Shown here: piece by piece, positions 1-7,991 of the stretch | How the letters are laid out: the number at the start of each line of letters is the position of its first letter | Numbering within the stretch: the first letter of the stretch is position 1 | NCBI GenBank assembly: GCA_043228905.1 | Contig: JBHGNT010000005.1 | Coordinates: 9,486,001-9,550,000, forward strand | Direction of reading: 5' to 3' | Length of the DNA: 64,000 nucleotides | DNA from: Azolla caroliniana | Taxonomy: Eukaryota > Polypodiophyta | Position numbers and translations under genes: made by a program | The notes under the pieces: generated by a model | The model's database searches: none | The model's input: only the letters and a program-made list of their open reading frames with translations | What the model was told of the DNA's origin: nothing

Positions 1-981
1 GATCTCATTATGCGTGAAGTGTTTCGCCATCATGGTCTACCGAATGATATTATTAGCGATCGAGGTCCTCAATTTATCTCACACTTTTGGAAGCACCTAT
101 GGGCAGGCCTCAAAATCTCTTGCAAACTCTCTTCGGCTTATCATCCACAAACTGACGAACAAACAGAGCGCATAAATAAAACGCTCGAGCAATATCTTCA
201 ATGTTTCATTAGTTATCAACAAGATGATTGGAGTAATATTTTACATCTTGCCGAGTTTGCATACAACACGGTCCACTCTTCTACCAAAGTTACACCTTTC
301 TTTGCTTACATTGGCAACTACCCTCGATGGTGTATACTGGATCTTCCCGAGGTGTCACGAAACCCTAGTGTGGCGCATCACCTCCACCGAATACAACAAA
401 TCCAGTTCGAGTTATCGTCACATCTTCAGAAAGCGCAAGCACACCATAAGACCAATGCCGATCGACATCGTCTTAAGTTTCTGTTTAAGGTTGGTGACCG
501 TGTATGGTTGCTTCATCGTCACATCAAGACTACCCGACCGTGTGCTAAGGTTGACTATCAACGCTTAGGTCCTTTTGTCATCACGGCGCAGATTAATGAG
601 GCAACATTTCGTCTTAACCTTCCTGCACATATGCGGCTTCACCCTGTCTTTCATAGCTCTCTTTTGGAACCTTGCCGCACCTCTTTAATTCCTAATTGTG
701 TCGTGCCACCACCGCCTTCTATACAACTTGTGGACGGCCCCGAATACGAGGTAGCTGCTATTTTCGATTCTAAGATTGTGCGCAATAAGATTTATTATCT
801 AGTTGATTGGCTTGGCTATCCTCCGAGTGATCGCACTTGGGAACCCATCGATAATGTTTGTAATGTTGAAGCTCTGGTCAACGATTTCCATCGTCACTAT
901 CCAAACAAGCCCGACCCAACAATGTTAACGCTGACTTCCACTCGGCGTTCTCGAAGGAGGGATAGTGTCATGAACACATGA
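1..981 (+). CDS. Gypsy-A polyprotein, 3' end: integrase core and chromodomain (partial)
   Basis: Last third of a Ty3/Gypsy Pol polyprotein, cut by the left window edge; the frame is open from base 1. It holds the second half of the integrase core (catalytic Asp in ISDRGPQF, catalytic Glu in DEQTERINKTLEQY), a GPY/F-like module (YQRLGPFVI) and, about 60 residues before the end, a chromodomain (YLVDWLGYPPSDRTWEP). Chromodomains of chromoviruses bind modified histones and bias integration to heterochromatin. The frame runs 16 bp into the 3' LTR and stops there, as in Gypsy-E. No stop interrupts the visible part. It is closely similar to Gypsy-E integrase, so the two are sister families of the Tcn1-like chromovirus type (lineage inferred from memory). 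Confidence 0.93.
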   Translation, partial: DLIMREVFRHHGLPNDIISDRGPQFISHFWKHLWAGLKISCKLSSAYHPQTDEQTERINKTLEQYLQCFISYQQDDWSNILHLAEFAYNTVHSSTKVTPFFAYIGNYPRWCILDLPEVSRNPSVAHHLHRIQQIQFELSSHLQKAQAHHKTNADRHRLKFLFKVGDRVWLLHRHIKTTRPCAKVDYQRLGPFVITAQINEATFRLNLPAHMRLHPVFHSSLLEPCRTSLIPNCVVPPPPSIQLVDGPEYEVAAIFDSKIVRNKIYYLVDWLGYPPSDRTWEPIDNVCNVEALVNDFHRHYPNKPDPTMLTLTSTRRSRRRDSVMNT

Positions 982-998
982 CCATTATGGCGTCACCA

Positions 999-1059
999 GG
1001 ACTTGAACCTCGAACCTTGTAATCCATACTTGCAAACCTCAACCATTAAGATAGCTTAT
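999..1059 (-). other. Antisense tRNA-like module in Gypsy-A LTR
   Basis: Read on the minus strand: an A-box-like stretch (TAAGCTATCTTAATGGTTG) followed about 40 bases later by the B box GGTTCAAGTCC, the spacing of a Pol III type 2 promoter. It lies 33-94 bp inside the LTR, antisense to the element. Not a functional tRNA: no good acceptor stem is visible. Confidence 0.6.
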
Positions 1060-1123
1060 TGTTATATGAAACAATAAAAGCTACTTCTTATATTACATTG
1101 ATTATTGTAAAACCTCTAGATTA

Positions 1124-1204
1124 TTCTAGAATGTTCTAGAATGTCCTAGAGCATTCTACAACATTCTAGAAATCTCTAAGCTATTCTATAGGAACCTATA
1201 AATA
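1124..1204 (+). promoter_or_regulatory. Heat-shock-element array and TATA box, Gypsy-A LTR
   Basis: TTCtaGAAtgTTCtaGAA at 1124-1141 is a perfect alternating nTTCnnGAAn array, followed by weaker repeats (TCCtaGA, TTCtaGAA) and by TATAAATA at about 1197. In plants such arrays bind HSF factors. The array sits in U3 where a transcriptional enhancer is expected. Confidence 0.7.
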
Positions 1205-1304
1205 ACACCAGTCTTTAGCTCTCATTACATATCTTGTATCCATTCTCTTTCTTTCTCTATCTTATACATCCATTCTTCTATTAGCATTTCGTTTCTTTCT
1301 TCTC

Positions 1305-1711
1305 TGTGAACGTAAGTGTTTGCGGAAGCATAAAACAGAGAACAACACATAGAGAGAGAGAGAGAGGGAGAGACAAAGAGAGCATAACACAATTTCAAAA
1401 TTATATCAAAACTCTGTCTACACACTGTGCTAAGTAGCACTATTTATACAAGTCCTCTTGGGACTGACAGAAGTACCATGTACTTCAATGCTCACACGAG
1501 CATCTGACACATACTACGAGACTATAGATACCTAGTAGTCTATCCTATTCTAGGCTTCCGATTGGACTGCCGGTTACGGATTGCACCGGGCCTCCACTGC
1601 TTGCCGGTTCAGTTGCTCACCGTCATACCGATCCGTTTCGCCCAATCCGTCTCGCTTACCGGCTCCGGCTTATTCAGCCGATCCGGCTCCGGTTGAGCTT
1701 GCCGCTCAACA
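1305..1711 (-). repeat. Copia-A 3' LTR
   Basis: Bounded TGTGAACG...CTCAACA on the plus strand, preceded on the coding strand by the purine tract TTGAGCTTGAGGGGGAG. Matches 6854-7248 closely but has a shorter GA tract (about 1345-1385). Confidence 0.9.
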
Positions 1712-2260
1712 CTCCCCCTCAAGCTCAACCTGAGGTGGGGTCGTAGTGTCGACCTCTGTGGCAGTCGGTTCTTTCAACCGACTTCTCCTGGCGTCACTCC
1801 GCCTTGCTCGCGCTCCTCGTCCGGTCCGGTCCCGTTTGCCGCGACCCATTTGGTTCTGTGTGCCTCGACCCTCTCGGTCGGCATGTCTGCTCAATAGGCC
1901 CATCTCAGCACTCACGTTGTTGTGACTCCGACGCTTGCCGATCCGTCGGTTCTCCCACGATGGCATCGACTTCTGTTGTGTCCGTGTCCCCTTGGCCTTC
2001 AGTCGATCCGACTCATCCGGGTCCATCTGTTGATCCGAGTCAGTTGTCTCCGACTCGTTCCAGCTCTTGTCCGAATCGGTACACTCCGATTCGACTTCCG
2101 ACTTCAGGCCTCTCACCACATCGGACCACTTCCGAGTCTTGGCCTTCTCCATGCTTCCCTCAGCTTCTTCAGCAGGTGAACCGAAATCGAATTCTTCATT
2201 CGAGTCCGCATCATGGTCAGTACCGTCGTGATGACCTCCGCACAACATGCACTTCTCTTC
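1706..2260 (-). CDS. Copia-A C-terminal acidic/basic tail after RNase H
   Basis: In the same frame as the RT-RNase H segment and separated from it only by one TAG codon at 2261-2263, so probably the C-terminal tail of the polyprotein and not a separate gene. About 185 residues, very rich in Ser, Glu, Asp, Arg and Lys, low complexity, no recognised domain. Segments SNEEFDFGSPAEE and RRSHNNVSAEMGLLSRHA recur in the tails of Copia-B (SDEEFDF) and Copia-E (RRSHNNEVVEMGLLSRQA), so the tail is a conserved trait of this Copia clade. It ends QVELEGEC: the polypurine tract is translated and the stop codon (TGT TGA) lies in the first bases of the LTR. Function unknown. Confidence 0.75.
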   Translation of the reverse strand, partial: EEKCMLCGGHHDGTDHDADSNEEFDFGSPAEEAEGSMEKAKTRKWSDVVRGLKSEVESECTDSDKSWNESETTDSDQQMDPDESDRLKAKGTRTQQKSMPSWENRRIGKRRSHNNVSAEMGLLSRHADREGRGTQNQMGRGKRDRTGRGARARRSDARRSRLKEPTATEVDTTTPPQVELEGEC

Positions 2261-3949
2261 CTAAGTGCACAACTCTTCTTCACAGCCGCTTGCTCCGACC
2301 TGTTCGGATGTGTCGACTTCCTTCGTCGACTCGGCTTCCTTCATCTTTTTGTCTCTTCTTCTTCCGGCTCTCCTCTTACCGACGGGTTCAACAGGTTTTT
2401 TGTCTTTGCCAATTTCGGTAGAGACTTTGCCCTTGCTTGAGAATTTGCCCTTGCTTCTCCCCCTCAAGTGCGGCACGTCGAGATGCTGAATACCAAGCAT
2501 GTCGGTAAAGTACTGCAACTTGTCCGATCCGAGAGGTTTGGTGAAGATGTCGGCAACTTGCCGATCCGTATGAACATACCGTAGGTCAACTTCACCGCTC
2601 AGGACCCGCTCACGCACGAAGTGGTAGTACACCTCGATGTGCTTTGTGCGAGCATGGAACACAGGGTTCCTAGCGAGCTGCAGGCTGCTCATGTTATCGT
2701 AGTAAATCGGGATCGGGGTCGGCACCTCGATCTGCAAGTCTCGCAGCAGTCGCCGAAGCCAGATTGCTTCACAAGTGGCAATGGTAGCGGCCTGGTACTC
2801 AGCCTCAGTGCTTGACAAAGCCACTGTGGGCTGCTTCTTGCTGCTCCACGCAACGGCCGTGCTCCCTATGGAGAACATGTATCCGGAAGTGCAACGACGA
2901 TCAGACGCATCGCCGGCCCAGTCAACATCTGTGTAACCGACAAGCTCTTCGGGTATACCTCGCCGGTATAGCAAACCCCGGTCTTTAGTGCCGCTGACAT
3001 ACCGTAATATTCGTTGCGCGCACTGAAGGTGCTCCACGGTCAGCTTCTGCATGAACTGCCTTACCATGCCAACCGGATAGCTGATGTCGGGTCGGGTGAT
3101 GGTTAAGGAGATCAGGCTTCCGACAACCTGTCGGAACCGTTTCTCATTGCAAGCCGGTCCGGAGTTGGGACGGAGCTTCTGGTTCCGGTTCAGGGGTGTG
3201 GAGATAGGTCGGCAATCCGTCATGCCGAACTTATACAACATATTCAACACGTAATGTCGTTGTGAGAGCAATATGTCATGAGGGGTCCGGATCACTTCGA
3301 TCCCAAGAAAATAATGAAGGTCCCCCAGGTCCTTCATTTCGAATGCGTCCGACAACTGAGACTTGACGCGGTTGATTTCGGGAAGACCCGGTCCGGTGAT
3401 GACTAAATCATCCACATACAAGAGTATACATACCGGACCGTCAGAGCCTTGCCGGATGAATAACGAAGAGTCCGACTTAGAGACAGCAAACCCCAACTTA
3501 CGCAACCGGTGCGTGATCTTCGCGTTCCAAGCTTGGGGGGCTTGCTTCAAGCCGTAAAGCGACTTCTTCAGTCGGCATACCGCCGACTTGTTCATCTCCG
3601 AGTGAAATCCGGGGGGCTGAGTCATAAAGACTTCCTCTTCAAGCTCTCCTTGAAGGAAGGCGTTCTTCACATCCATCTGGTGAAGATGCCACCCCCTTGC
3701 CGCAGCAACCGCCAGTACCACACGAACCGTCGTCATCCTCGCCATAGGAGCGAAGGTCTCATCGTAGTCGATTCCGTGGGTCTGCACGTATCCCTTCGCC
3801 ACTAACCGGGCTTTGTACCGGTTAACAGAACCGTCGGCGTTGTGCTTGACCTTGTACACCCACTTGCATCCGATCGGTTTACAGTGACGGGGAGGATCAA
3901 CTAGGTCCCAAGTTTCGTTGGCATCGAGTGCCCGCATTTCTTCGTCCAT
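2261..3949 (-). CDS. Copia-A reverse transcriptase and RNase H
   Basis: RVT_2-type reverse transcriptase starts with GCKWVYKVKHNADGSVNR and has the catalytic LLYVDDLV motif near residue 180; Copia RNase H follows (YTDVDWAGD, LSSTEAEYQ, YYDNMSSLQ, about residues 345-450). It copies the RNA genome to cDNA in virus-like particles. The segment is uninterrupted over 562 codons and catalytic residues are intact. It is in frame with the upstream integrase segment, separated by one TAG where relatives have Trp (AAKDANWR), explained by G-to-A change. Confidence 0.93.
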   Translation of the reverse strand: MDEEMRALDANETWDLVDPPRHCKPIGCKWVYKVKHNADGSVNRYKARLVAKGYVQTHGIDYDETFAPMARMTTVRVVLAVAAARGWHLHQMDVKNAFLQGELEEEVFMTQPPGFHSEMNKSAVCRLKKSLYGLKQAPQAWNAKITHRLRKLGFAVSKSDSSLFIRQGSDGPVCILLYVDDLVITGPGLPEINRVKSQLSDAFEMKDLGDLHYFLGIEVIRTPHDILLSQRHYVLNMLYKFGMTDCRPISTPLNRNQKLRPNSGPACNEKRFRQVVGSLISLTITRPDISYPVGMVRQFMQKLTVEHLQCAQRILRYVSGTKDRGLLYRRGIPEELVGYTDVDWAGDASDRRCTSGYMFSIGSTAVAWSSKKQPTVALSSTEAEYQAATIATCEAIWLRRLLRDLQIEVPTPIPIYYDNMSSLQLARNPVFHARTKHIEVYYHFVRERVLSGEVDLRYVHTDRQVADIFTKPLGSDKLQYFTDMLGIQHLDVPHLRGRSKGKFSSKGKVSTEIGKDKKPVEPVGKRRAGRRRDKKMKEAESTKEVDTSEQVGASGCEEELCT

Positions 3950-3958
3950 AGCGGCATG

Positions 3959-5344
3959 CTAATTTGCGTCCTTTGCCGCTTCTGCGTAGCTCTCCGGCTC
4001 ACGCACTTCTGTCACCTTAGTCATGTACGCATAATGATGCGCCATGTATTCATTGTACCCGTACCGCACGACGGGATCCTTCTGACGGGTTGATCGGCGC
4101 AACGCACCGTCACCTAATTTGAGGCCCTTCTTAGCCAGTTCGGTCTTCGGTGCCGAAGATCCGCCTTTCTCCTTTCCGGAGTCGGATTCGCACCGATCCG
4201 ACTCATCGTTGCCGGTTTCGAATTCCGGCATCTTCCTCTTCCCCTTCTCTTTGCACGTGAACCGTTTCCTTGGTTCCTTGTGCGGGGTGAACACGGCAGA
4301 GTCTCCACGACTTGCCGTCTCTTCATCTGACCGGTCCAACCGACTCAGTCGCTCGTTCGGTCCACTCAACCGTAACGATTCCGGACTCTCATCTTGAGTC
4401 CCGGCTTCATCATCCTCTGTCAGGGCTGATTCAGGCTCACTGGCCTGATCTTTCGGCATTGGGTTGGGATCGGAAGTCGGTACGGAGTACCAAGATGCCG
4501 ATTCATCGAACTCGACATCCCGGCTAACTCGGACTTCCTTCGTCCGGGGGTTATAGCACTTATACCCCTTTTGCTCTTGAGCATACTCGACTAGGATGCA
4601 TTTTTCCGATTTTGCATCCAGCTTTCTCCGCTTCTGATCCGGCACATGCACGTACGCTATGCTGCCGAATATCCGAAGGTGTCTTAAGTTCGGCTTGCGC
4701 CCGAAATACAGCTCATGAGCTGACACCTTGTCACCAATGCGGTTTTGTATGTAGACGGCCGTCTGGACTGCCTCCGCCCAGTAGAACCGGGGCATGCTCT
4801 TCTCCTCCAGCATTGTCCTTGCCGCTTCGACGAGTGTCGGGTTCTTCCTTTCGGCCACACCGTTTTGCTCCGATTTGTATCTGCAGCTGAACTCTCGCCG
4901 AATTCCCTTCTGGTGCAGATAACTAGTGAATTGGCCGGAAAAATATTCCATTCCGCCATCCGACCGAAGGCATTTGATCTTCCTCTCCGATTCCCGTTCC
5001 ACCATCTTCTGGAGGCTCCGGAAATTGTCGAAGACTTCGCTCTTCCATTCAATGAGGTAGATCCAAGTATGTCGAGTATGGTTGTCGATGAAGGAGAGGA
5101 AGTATCGGCTCCCACCAAGGCTTACACTTTGTGTCGGTCCCCACACATCCGAATGGATGAGATCGAGCTTGTTACAGCTCTGGTTCCGTTCGGTGGGGAA
5201 TGGAAGCCGGTGTTGCTTCCCAAGTTGGCAGGCCTCACAAATTTCGGCTCTCCGGCCGCTGAACTTGGTAAACCGAAAACAACTTTTTTCGTTTGCACGT
5301 CTTGAAGCCTCCGATAGTTGACGTGGCCTATCCGCTTGTGCCAC
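3959..5344 (-). CDS. Copia-A integrase
   Basis: Carries the CEACQLGKQH half of the zinc-binding HHCC domain, then the rve core with all three acidic residues (LIHSDVWGP, CLRSDGGMEYF, EQNGVAERKN). A long charged Ser/Glu/Asp-rich linker (about residues 285-420) leads to the RT. Overlaps the upstream gag-protease frame; a one-base deletion near 5265 (GLP-KFSG) separates them. The methionine at 5344 is not a real start, as this is the middle of a polyprotein. Confidence 0.92.
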   Translation of the reverse strand: MAQADRPRQLSEASRRANEKSCFRFTKFSGRRAEICEACQLGKQHRLPFPTERNQSCNKLDLIHSDVWGPTQSVSLGGSRYFLSFIDNHTRHTWIYLIEWKSEVFDNFRSLQKMVERESERKIKCLRSDGGMEYFSGQFTSYLHQKGIRREFSCRYKSEQNGVAERKNPTLVEAARTMLEEKSMPRFYWAEAVQTAVYIQNRIGDKVSAHELYFGRKPNLRHLRIFGSIAYVHVPDQKRRKLDAKSEKCILVEYAQEQKGYKCYNPRTKEVRVSRDVEFDESASWYSVPTSDPNPMPKDQASEPESALTEDDEAGTQDESPESLRLSGPNERLSRLDRSDEETASRGDSAVFTPHKEPRKRFTCKEKGKRKMPEFETGNDESDRCESDSGKEKGGSSAPKTELAKKGLKLGDGALRRSTRQKDPVVRYGYNEYMAHHYAYMTKVTEVREPESYAEAAKDAN

Positions 5345-6759
5345 AGGTCGATGTCCGACTCGACTTTCTGTCGTTCCGCGAACAGAGCAGTGCCTAAGTC
5401 ATTGGTGTTGAGGATAAACATCCTCCCGTCTCTGCGCCCTTGCGCAATGACTTCGCCCTCATCCTCAATGAAGCACCCGAGGTGCGTAAACCGCACCTGC
5501 ATCCCCTGGTCGACAATCTGACTGACGGACACCAGGTTCTTCGTGATTGTCGGAACATGTAATACGTTCATCAGCTTCCCTTTCTGTCCGACGTGGCTTA
5601 GAGGGACTTCTCCGACGTGCACGATTGGGTGAGGAGTGTCGTCTCCGGTTTCGACTACTCCTGGTTGATCCGGTTTCTCCAGAAAGGAGAACCACTCTTT
5701 GTGGCTCGTCATGTGGTTCGACGTGCCGGAATCAACATACCACACTTCCTCCGTTTTCGAAGTGGTCTTCTTCATTGAGTTTGCCTTGTGATTCATCACC
5801 AAGGCTAGCCCCTTACCGGCCTTTCTGGTTCCGGATCCTCCTGATCCGTTTGCGTAGTGCGAGTTTTGCCGGCCATCCTTACCGGTCTTGCCGGATCTGG
5901 ATTTGTCCGAATCGGCACGCTTTCTCCAGCACTCGCTTTCCCTGTGGCCTTTTTTGCCACAATACCAGCATTCCGTAGCAGATTTGTCTTGCCGGCCTCC
6001 GGCACCGCCTTGACTCCCCTTGCTTGTGGAAGTCCCGGAACTGTTGTCGGCACGCTCATAGTGCCTCCGTTCCTGCTCTTGCCGGCCGCCTCTATTGCGT
6101 GCCGACCCACCTCTTCCACCACGCCCATGGAGCCGATCCATTCCTGTGTACAACATTCGGTTGTCCGGGGATGCACTGGTAGATGCACCGGCGTGGTTCT
6201 CCTTTACAAGGAGCATCGACTGTAAGTCGAAGAATGAGGGGGTATTCTCCCTTGTACACACCGCAGTCCGGAACGCTCCGAACTTGGACGCCAGGCCTCC
6301 GAGACATACCTGCACCATCTCGTCTTCCTCTACGGTAACATTGATAGAGGCGAGCGAGCCGCAGATCTCCTTTATCCGGCCCGTGTAGTCTGCCACGGAC
6401 ATGTTCTTCTGTCGAACATTGCTCAACTCCTGTCTGAGTTGCAGCTTCCGGGCAGTGGTGCTTGCGGCGAAAACCTTTTTCAGGTTCCCCCAAGCATCCT
6501 TCGGTGTCTTGGCATCACGGATGTGGCTGAGCAGCTGATCGCCGACACTGGATGCGAAGCAGTACATCACCCTACTTGCCGCCTGTTCCCATACCGGGAA
6601 GTCCTTGTGTGCCGAGTCTGGCGCCGCATCATTCGCTCCTTTGACATAACTCCAGTACCCGTGTCCAAGCAGGTATTGGTGCATCTTGTAAGACCAGGAT
6701 GCGTAGTTGCTCCTGTCGAGCTTCTCCACCAGGAGCGACGTAGCCATGCCTCTATCCAT
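5122..6759 (-). CDS. Copia-A gag and aspartic protease
   Basis: Starts MDRGMATSLLVEKLDRSNY, the typical Copia Gag start (UBN2-type capsid region, about residues 1-190), 81 bases after the primer site. A basic Gly/Arg region leads to a CCHC knuckle (CWYCGKKGHRESEC, about residue 265) that binds RNA, then the protease with VWYVDSGTSNHM (active Asp in DSG) and the gag_pre-integrase segment (DLWHKRIGHVNYRRL). After about residue 490 the frame is wrong because of the deletion near 5265; the true continuation is the integrase frame. Confidence 0.92.
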   Translation of the reverse strand: MDRGMATSLLVEKLDRSNYASWSYKMHQYLLGHGYWSYVKGANDAAPDSAHKDFPVWEQAASRVMYCFASSVGDQLLSHIRDAKTPKDAWGNLKKVFAASTTARKLQLRQELSNVRQKNMSVADYTGRIKEICGSLASINVTVEEDEMVQVCLGGLASKFGAFRTAVCTRENTPSFFDLQSMLLVKENHAGASTSASPDNRMLYTGMDRLHGRGGRGGSARNRGGRQEQERRHYERADNSSGTSTSKGSQGGAGGRQDKSATECWYCGKKGHRESECWRKRADSDKSRSGKTGKDGRQNSHYANGSGGSGTRKAGKGLALVMNHKANSMKKTTSKTEEVWYVDSGTSNHMTSHKEWFSFLEKPDQPGVVETGDDTPHPIVHVGEVPLSHVGQKGKLMNVLHVPTITKNLVSVSQIVDQGMQVRFTHLGCFIEDEGEVIAQGRRDGRMFILNTNDLGTALFAERQKVESDIDLWHKRIGHVNYRRLQDVQTKKVVFGLPSSAAGEPKFVRPANLGSNTGFHSPPNGTRAVTSSISSIRMCGDRHKV

Positions 6760-6840
6760 GTCTTCTACTGTGTCTGTTTTCGACCTGTTAGGGTTTTCTT
6801 CTCAAGAGTAAATGTCTGCAGCAGAGGTTCTCAACCCTCG

Positions 6841-6853
6841 CGCTCTGATACCA
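6841..6853 (-). other. Copia-A primer binding site (initiator Met tRNA)
   Basis: Minus strand TGGTATCAGAGCG directly abutting the 5' LTR end (TTTACA). This is the canonical plant iMet primer site for minus-strand DNA synthesis. Confidence 0.93.
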
Positions 6854-6892
6854 TGTAAACGTAAGTGTTTGCGGAAGCGTAAAACAGAGAAC

Positions 6893-6958
<66 letters not shown>

Positions 6959-7248
6959 AGAACACGATTTCAAAATTATATCAAAAATTCTGTGTATACA
7001 CACTGTGCTAAGTAGCACTATTTATACAAGTCCTCTTGGGATTGACAGAAGTACCATGTACTTCAATGCTCACACGAGCATCTAACACTTATTACGAGAC
7101 TATAGATACCTAGTAGTCTATCCTATTCTAGGCTTCCGATTGGACTGCCGGTTACGGATTGCACCGGGCCTCCACTGCTTGCCGGTTCGGTTGCTCACCG
7201 TCATACCGATCCGTTTCACCCGATCCGTCTCGCTCACCGGCTCCGGCT
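6854..7248 (-). repeat. Copia-A 5' LTR, outer end deleted
   Basis: Starts TGTAAACGTAAG on the plus strand and matches the 3' LTR, with a pure GA tract of about 60 bases (6897-6956). It stops at CCGGCTTAT, about 40 bp short of the expected CTCAACA end, and joins Gypsy-A LTR sequence at a shared TAT. Short ORFs encoding Arg-Glu or Ser-Leu repeats here are artefacts of the GA tract. Confidence 0.88.
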
Positions 7249-7291
7249 TATCCTTCTTTCATCACTCTATCTTTTATCCTTGGTTCTGACA
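7249..7291 (+). repeat. Gypsy-A 3' LTR, right end
   Basis: The stretch from TCCTTCTTTCATCACTC to TTCTGACA matches the last 43 bases of the solo LTR at 25096-25138, which fixes the right side of the Copia-A insertion. About 13 bases of LTR are missing at the junction. Confidence 0.85.
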
Positions 7292-7293
7292 AT

Positions 7294-7750
7294 GAGGACC
7301 GCACATGGTCACTCACGCACGTTGGTATTCGTGTTCCAGTCTCCGGTGAAGACTGCACATGGTCACTCACTCCAGGTATTGTTTGTGTTCCAGATCCTGG
7401 CGAGGACCGACATGGTCGCTCATGCTTGCTATTGTTCATGTTCCAATTCCCGGTGAAGACCACACATGGTCTCTCATGCCCGTTGGTGGTCATCTTCCAA
7501 CTCTTGGCAAGGACCGACATGATCTCTCATGCCGATTGGTGTTCGTGTTCCTTGTGAGGACCACACATGGTCACTCATGCCCGTTGGTATTTGTGTTCCA
7601 GTTCCTGACGAGGACCGAACATGGTTGCTCATGCCCGTTGGTGTTCGTGCACCCCATGAGGACTACAGATGGTCGCTCACATCTATTGGTATTCGTGTTC
7701 CAGTCATGGGCGAGGACCGCACATGGTTGCTCATGCCCGTTGGTGTTCAA
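7294..7750 (+). repeat. 54-bp tandem repeat, nine units, coding-like
   Basis: Unit starts at 7294, 7348, 7402, 7455, 7509, 7556, 7610, 7658 and 7712; spacing 54, 54, 53, 54, 47, 54, 48 and 54. Core GAGGACCGCACATGGTC...GTTGGTATTCGTGTTCC. At 18 codons per unit the repeat translates as variants of GEDRTWSLMPVGIRVPV. The last unit runs in frame into a chromodomain-like fragment, so the array was probably part of, or inserted into, the Gypsy-B polyprotein. The 47- and 48-bp units and the 53-bp unit break the frame. Confidence 0.85.
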
Positions 7751-7881
7751 TACCTCGTCTTCTGGAAGGGTTACTGCTTGTCTAGGATTTACAAAATACT
7801 TTGGAGGTGTTCTAAGATTTTCATCAACAATATCCCCTTAACAAGGACCGGTTTGGGAAGGCGGCGTCAAAGGGGGGATAA
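7745..7881 (+). pseudogene. Gypsy-B polyprotein end: chromodomain fragment
   Basis: VQYLVFWKGY resembles the start of a chromodomain, then the frame degrades; RRQRGDNV and the purine tract AAAGGGGGGATAA lead into the LTR at 7882. Everything upstream of this element (gag to integrase) is missing, so Gypsy-B is a 3'-end remnant. Confidence 0.6.
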
Positions 7882-7934
7882 TGTCACATTCTTTTTTTTC
7901 TTTTCTTTTTTCCAAAATGATAATGTCACATTCT

Positions 7935-7991
7935 AGATTTGAACCTTTGACTTTTAACACACACAATACATTGTGTTGTGTTAACCATATG
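7935..7991 (-). other. Antisense tRNA-like module in Gypsy-B LTR
   Basis: On the minus strand CCATATGGTTAACAC (A-box-like) precedes B box GGTTCAAATCT. Same position and orientation as in the other chromovirus LTRs, but the A box is poorer. Confidence 0.45.

Larger units (their letters stand above)
966..1304 (+). repeat. Gypsy-A 3' LTR, left part
   Basis: The LTR begins TGTCATGAACAC directly after the purine-rich tract GGAGGGATAG. It matches the complete solo LTR at 24653-25138 almost base for base until 1304, where Copia-A interrupts it; the remainder resumes at 7249 and ends at 7291 (TTCTGACA). It contains an antisense tRNA-like module, a TTCTAGAA array and a TATA box, listed separately. 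Confidence 0.92.
1305..7248 (-). mobile_element. Copia-A, near full-length Ty1/Copia retrotransposon inserted in the Gypsy-A LTR
   Basis: On the minus strand: 5' LTR (7248-6854), iMet-type primer site, gag-PR-IN-RT-RH frame (6759-2261) with a tail to 1706, polypurine tract (1727-1712), 3' LTR (1711-1305). All domains are present in Copia order (integrase before RT). The frame is broken by one frameshift near 5265 and in-frame stops at 3959-3961 and 2261-2263. No target duplication is visible because the right junction carries a deletion. Confidence 0.93.

Noticed and set aside
966-1304. Cassandra-type 5S rRNA sequence in the LTRs
   Set aside because: The Pol III-like modules have tRNA A/B boxes; no 5S A-IE-C box arrangement was found.
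1804-2440. Long plus-strand ORFs opposite the Copia-A RT and tail
   Set aside because: Shadows of the minus-strand Copia frame; Ser/Pro/Arg-rich with no domain.
6788-7018. ORFs coding for Ser-Leu or Arg-Glu repeats on both strands
   Set aside because: Translation of a GA/CT microsatellite inside the Copia-A LTR; no start context or conservation.
7294-7750. Regularly spaced repeats as a CRISPR array
   Set aside because: Units are contiguous with no unique spacers, and the genome is eukaryotic.
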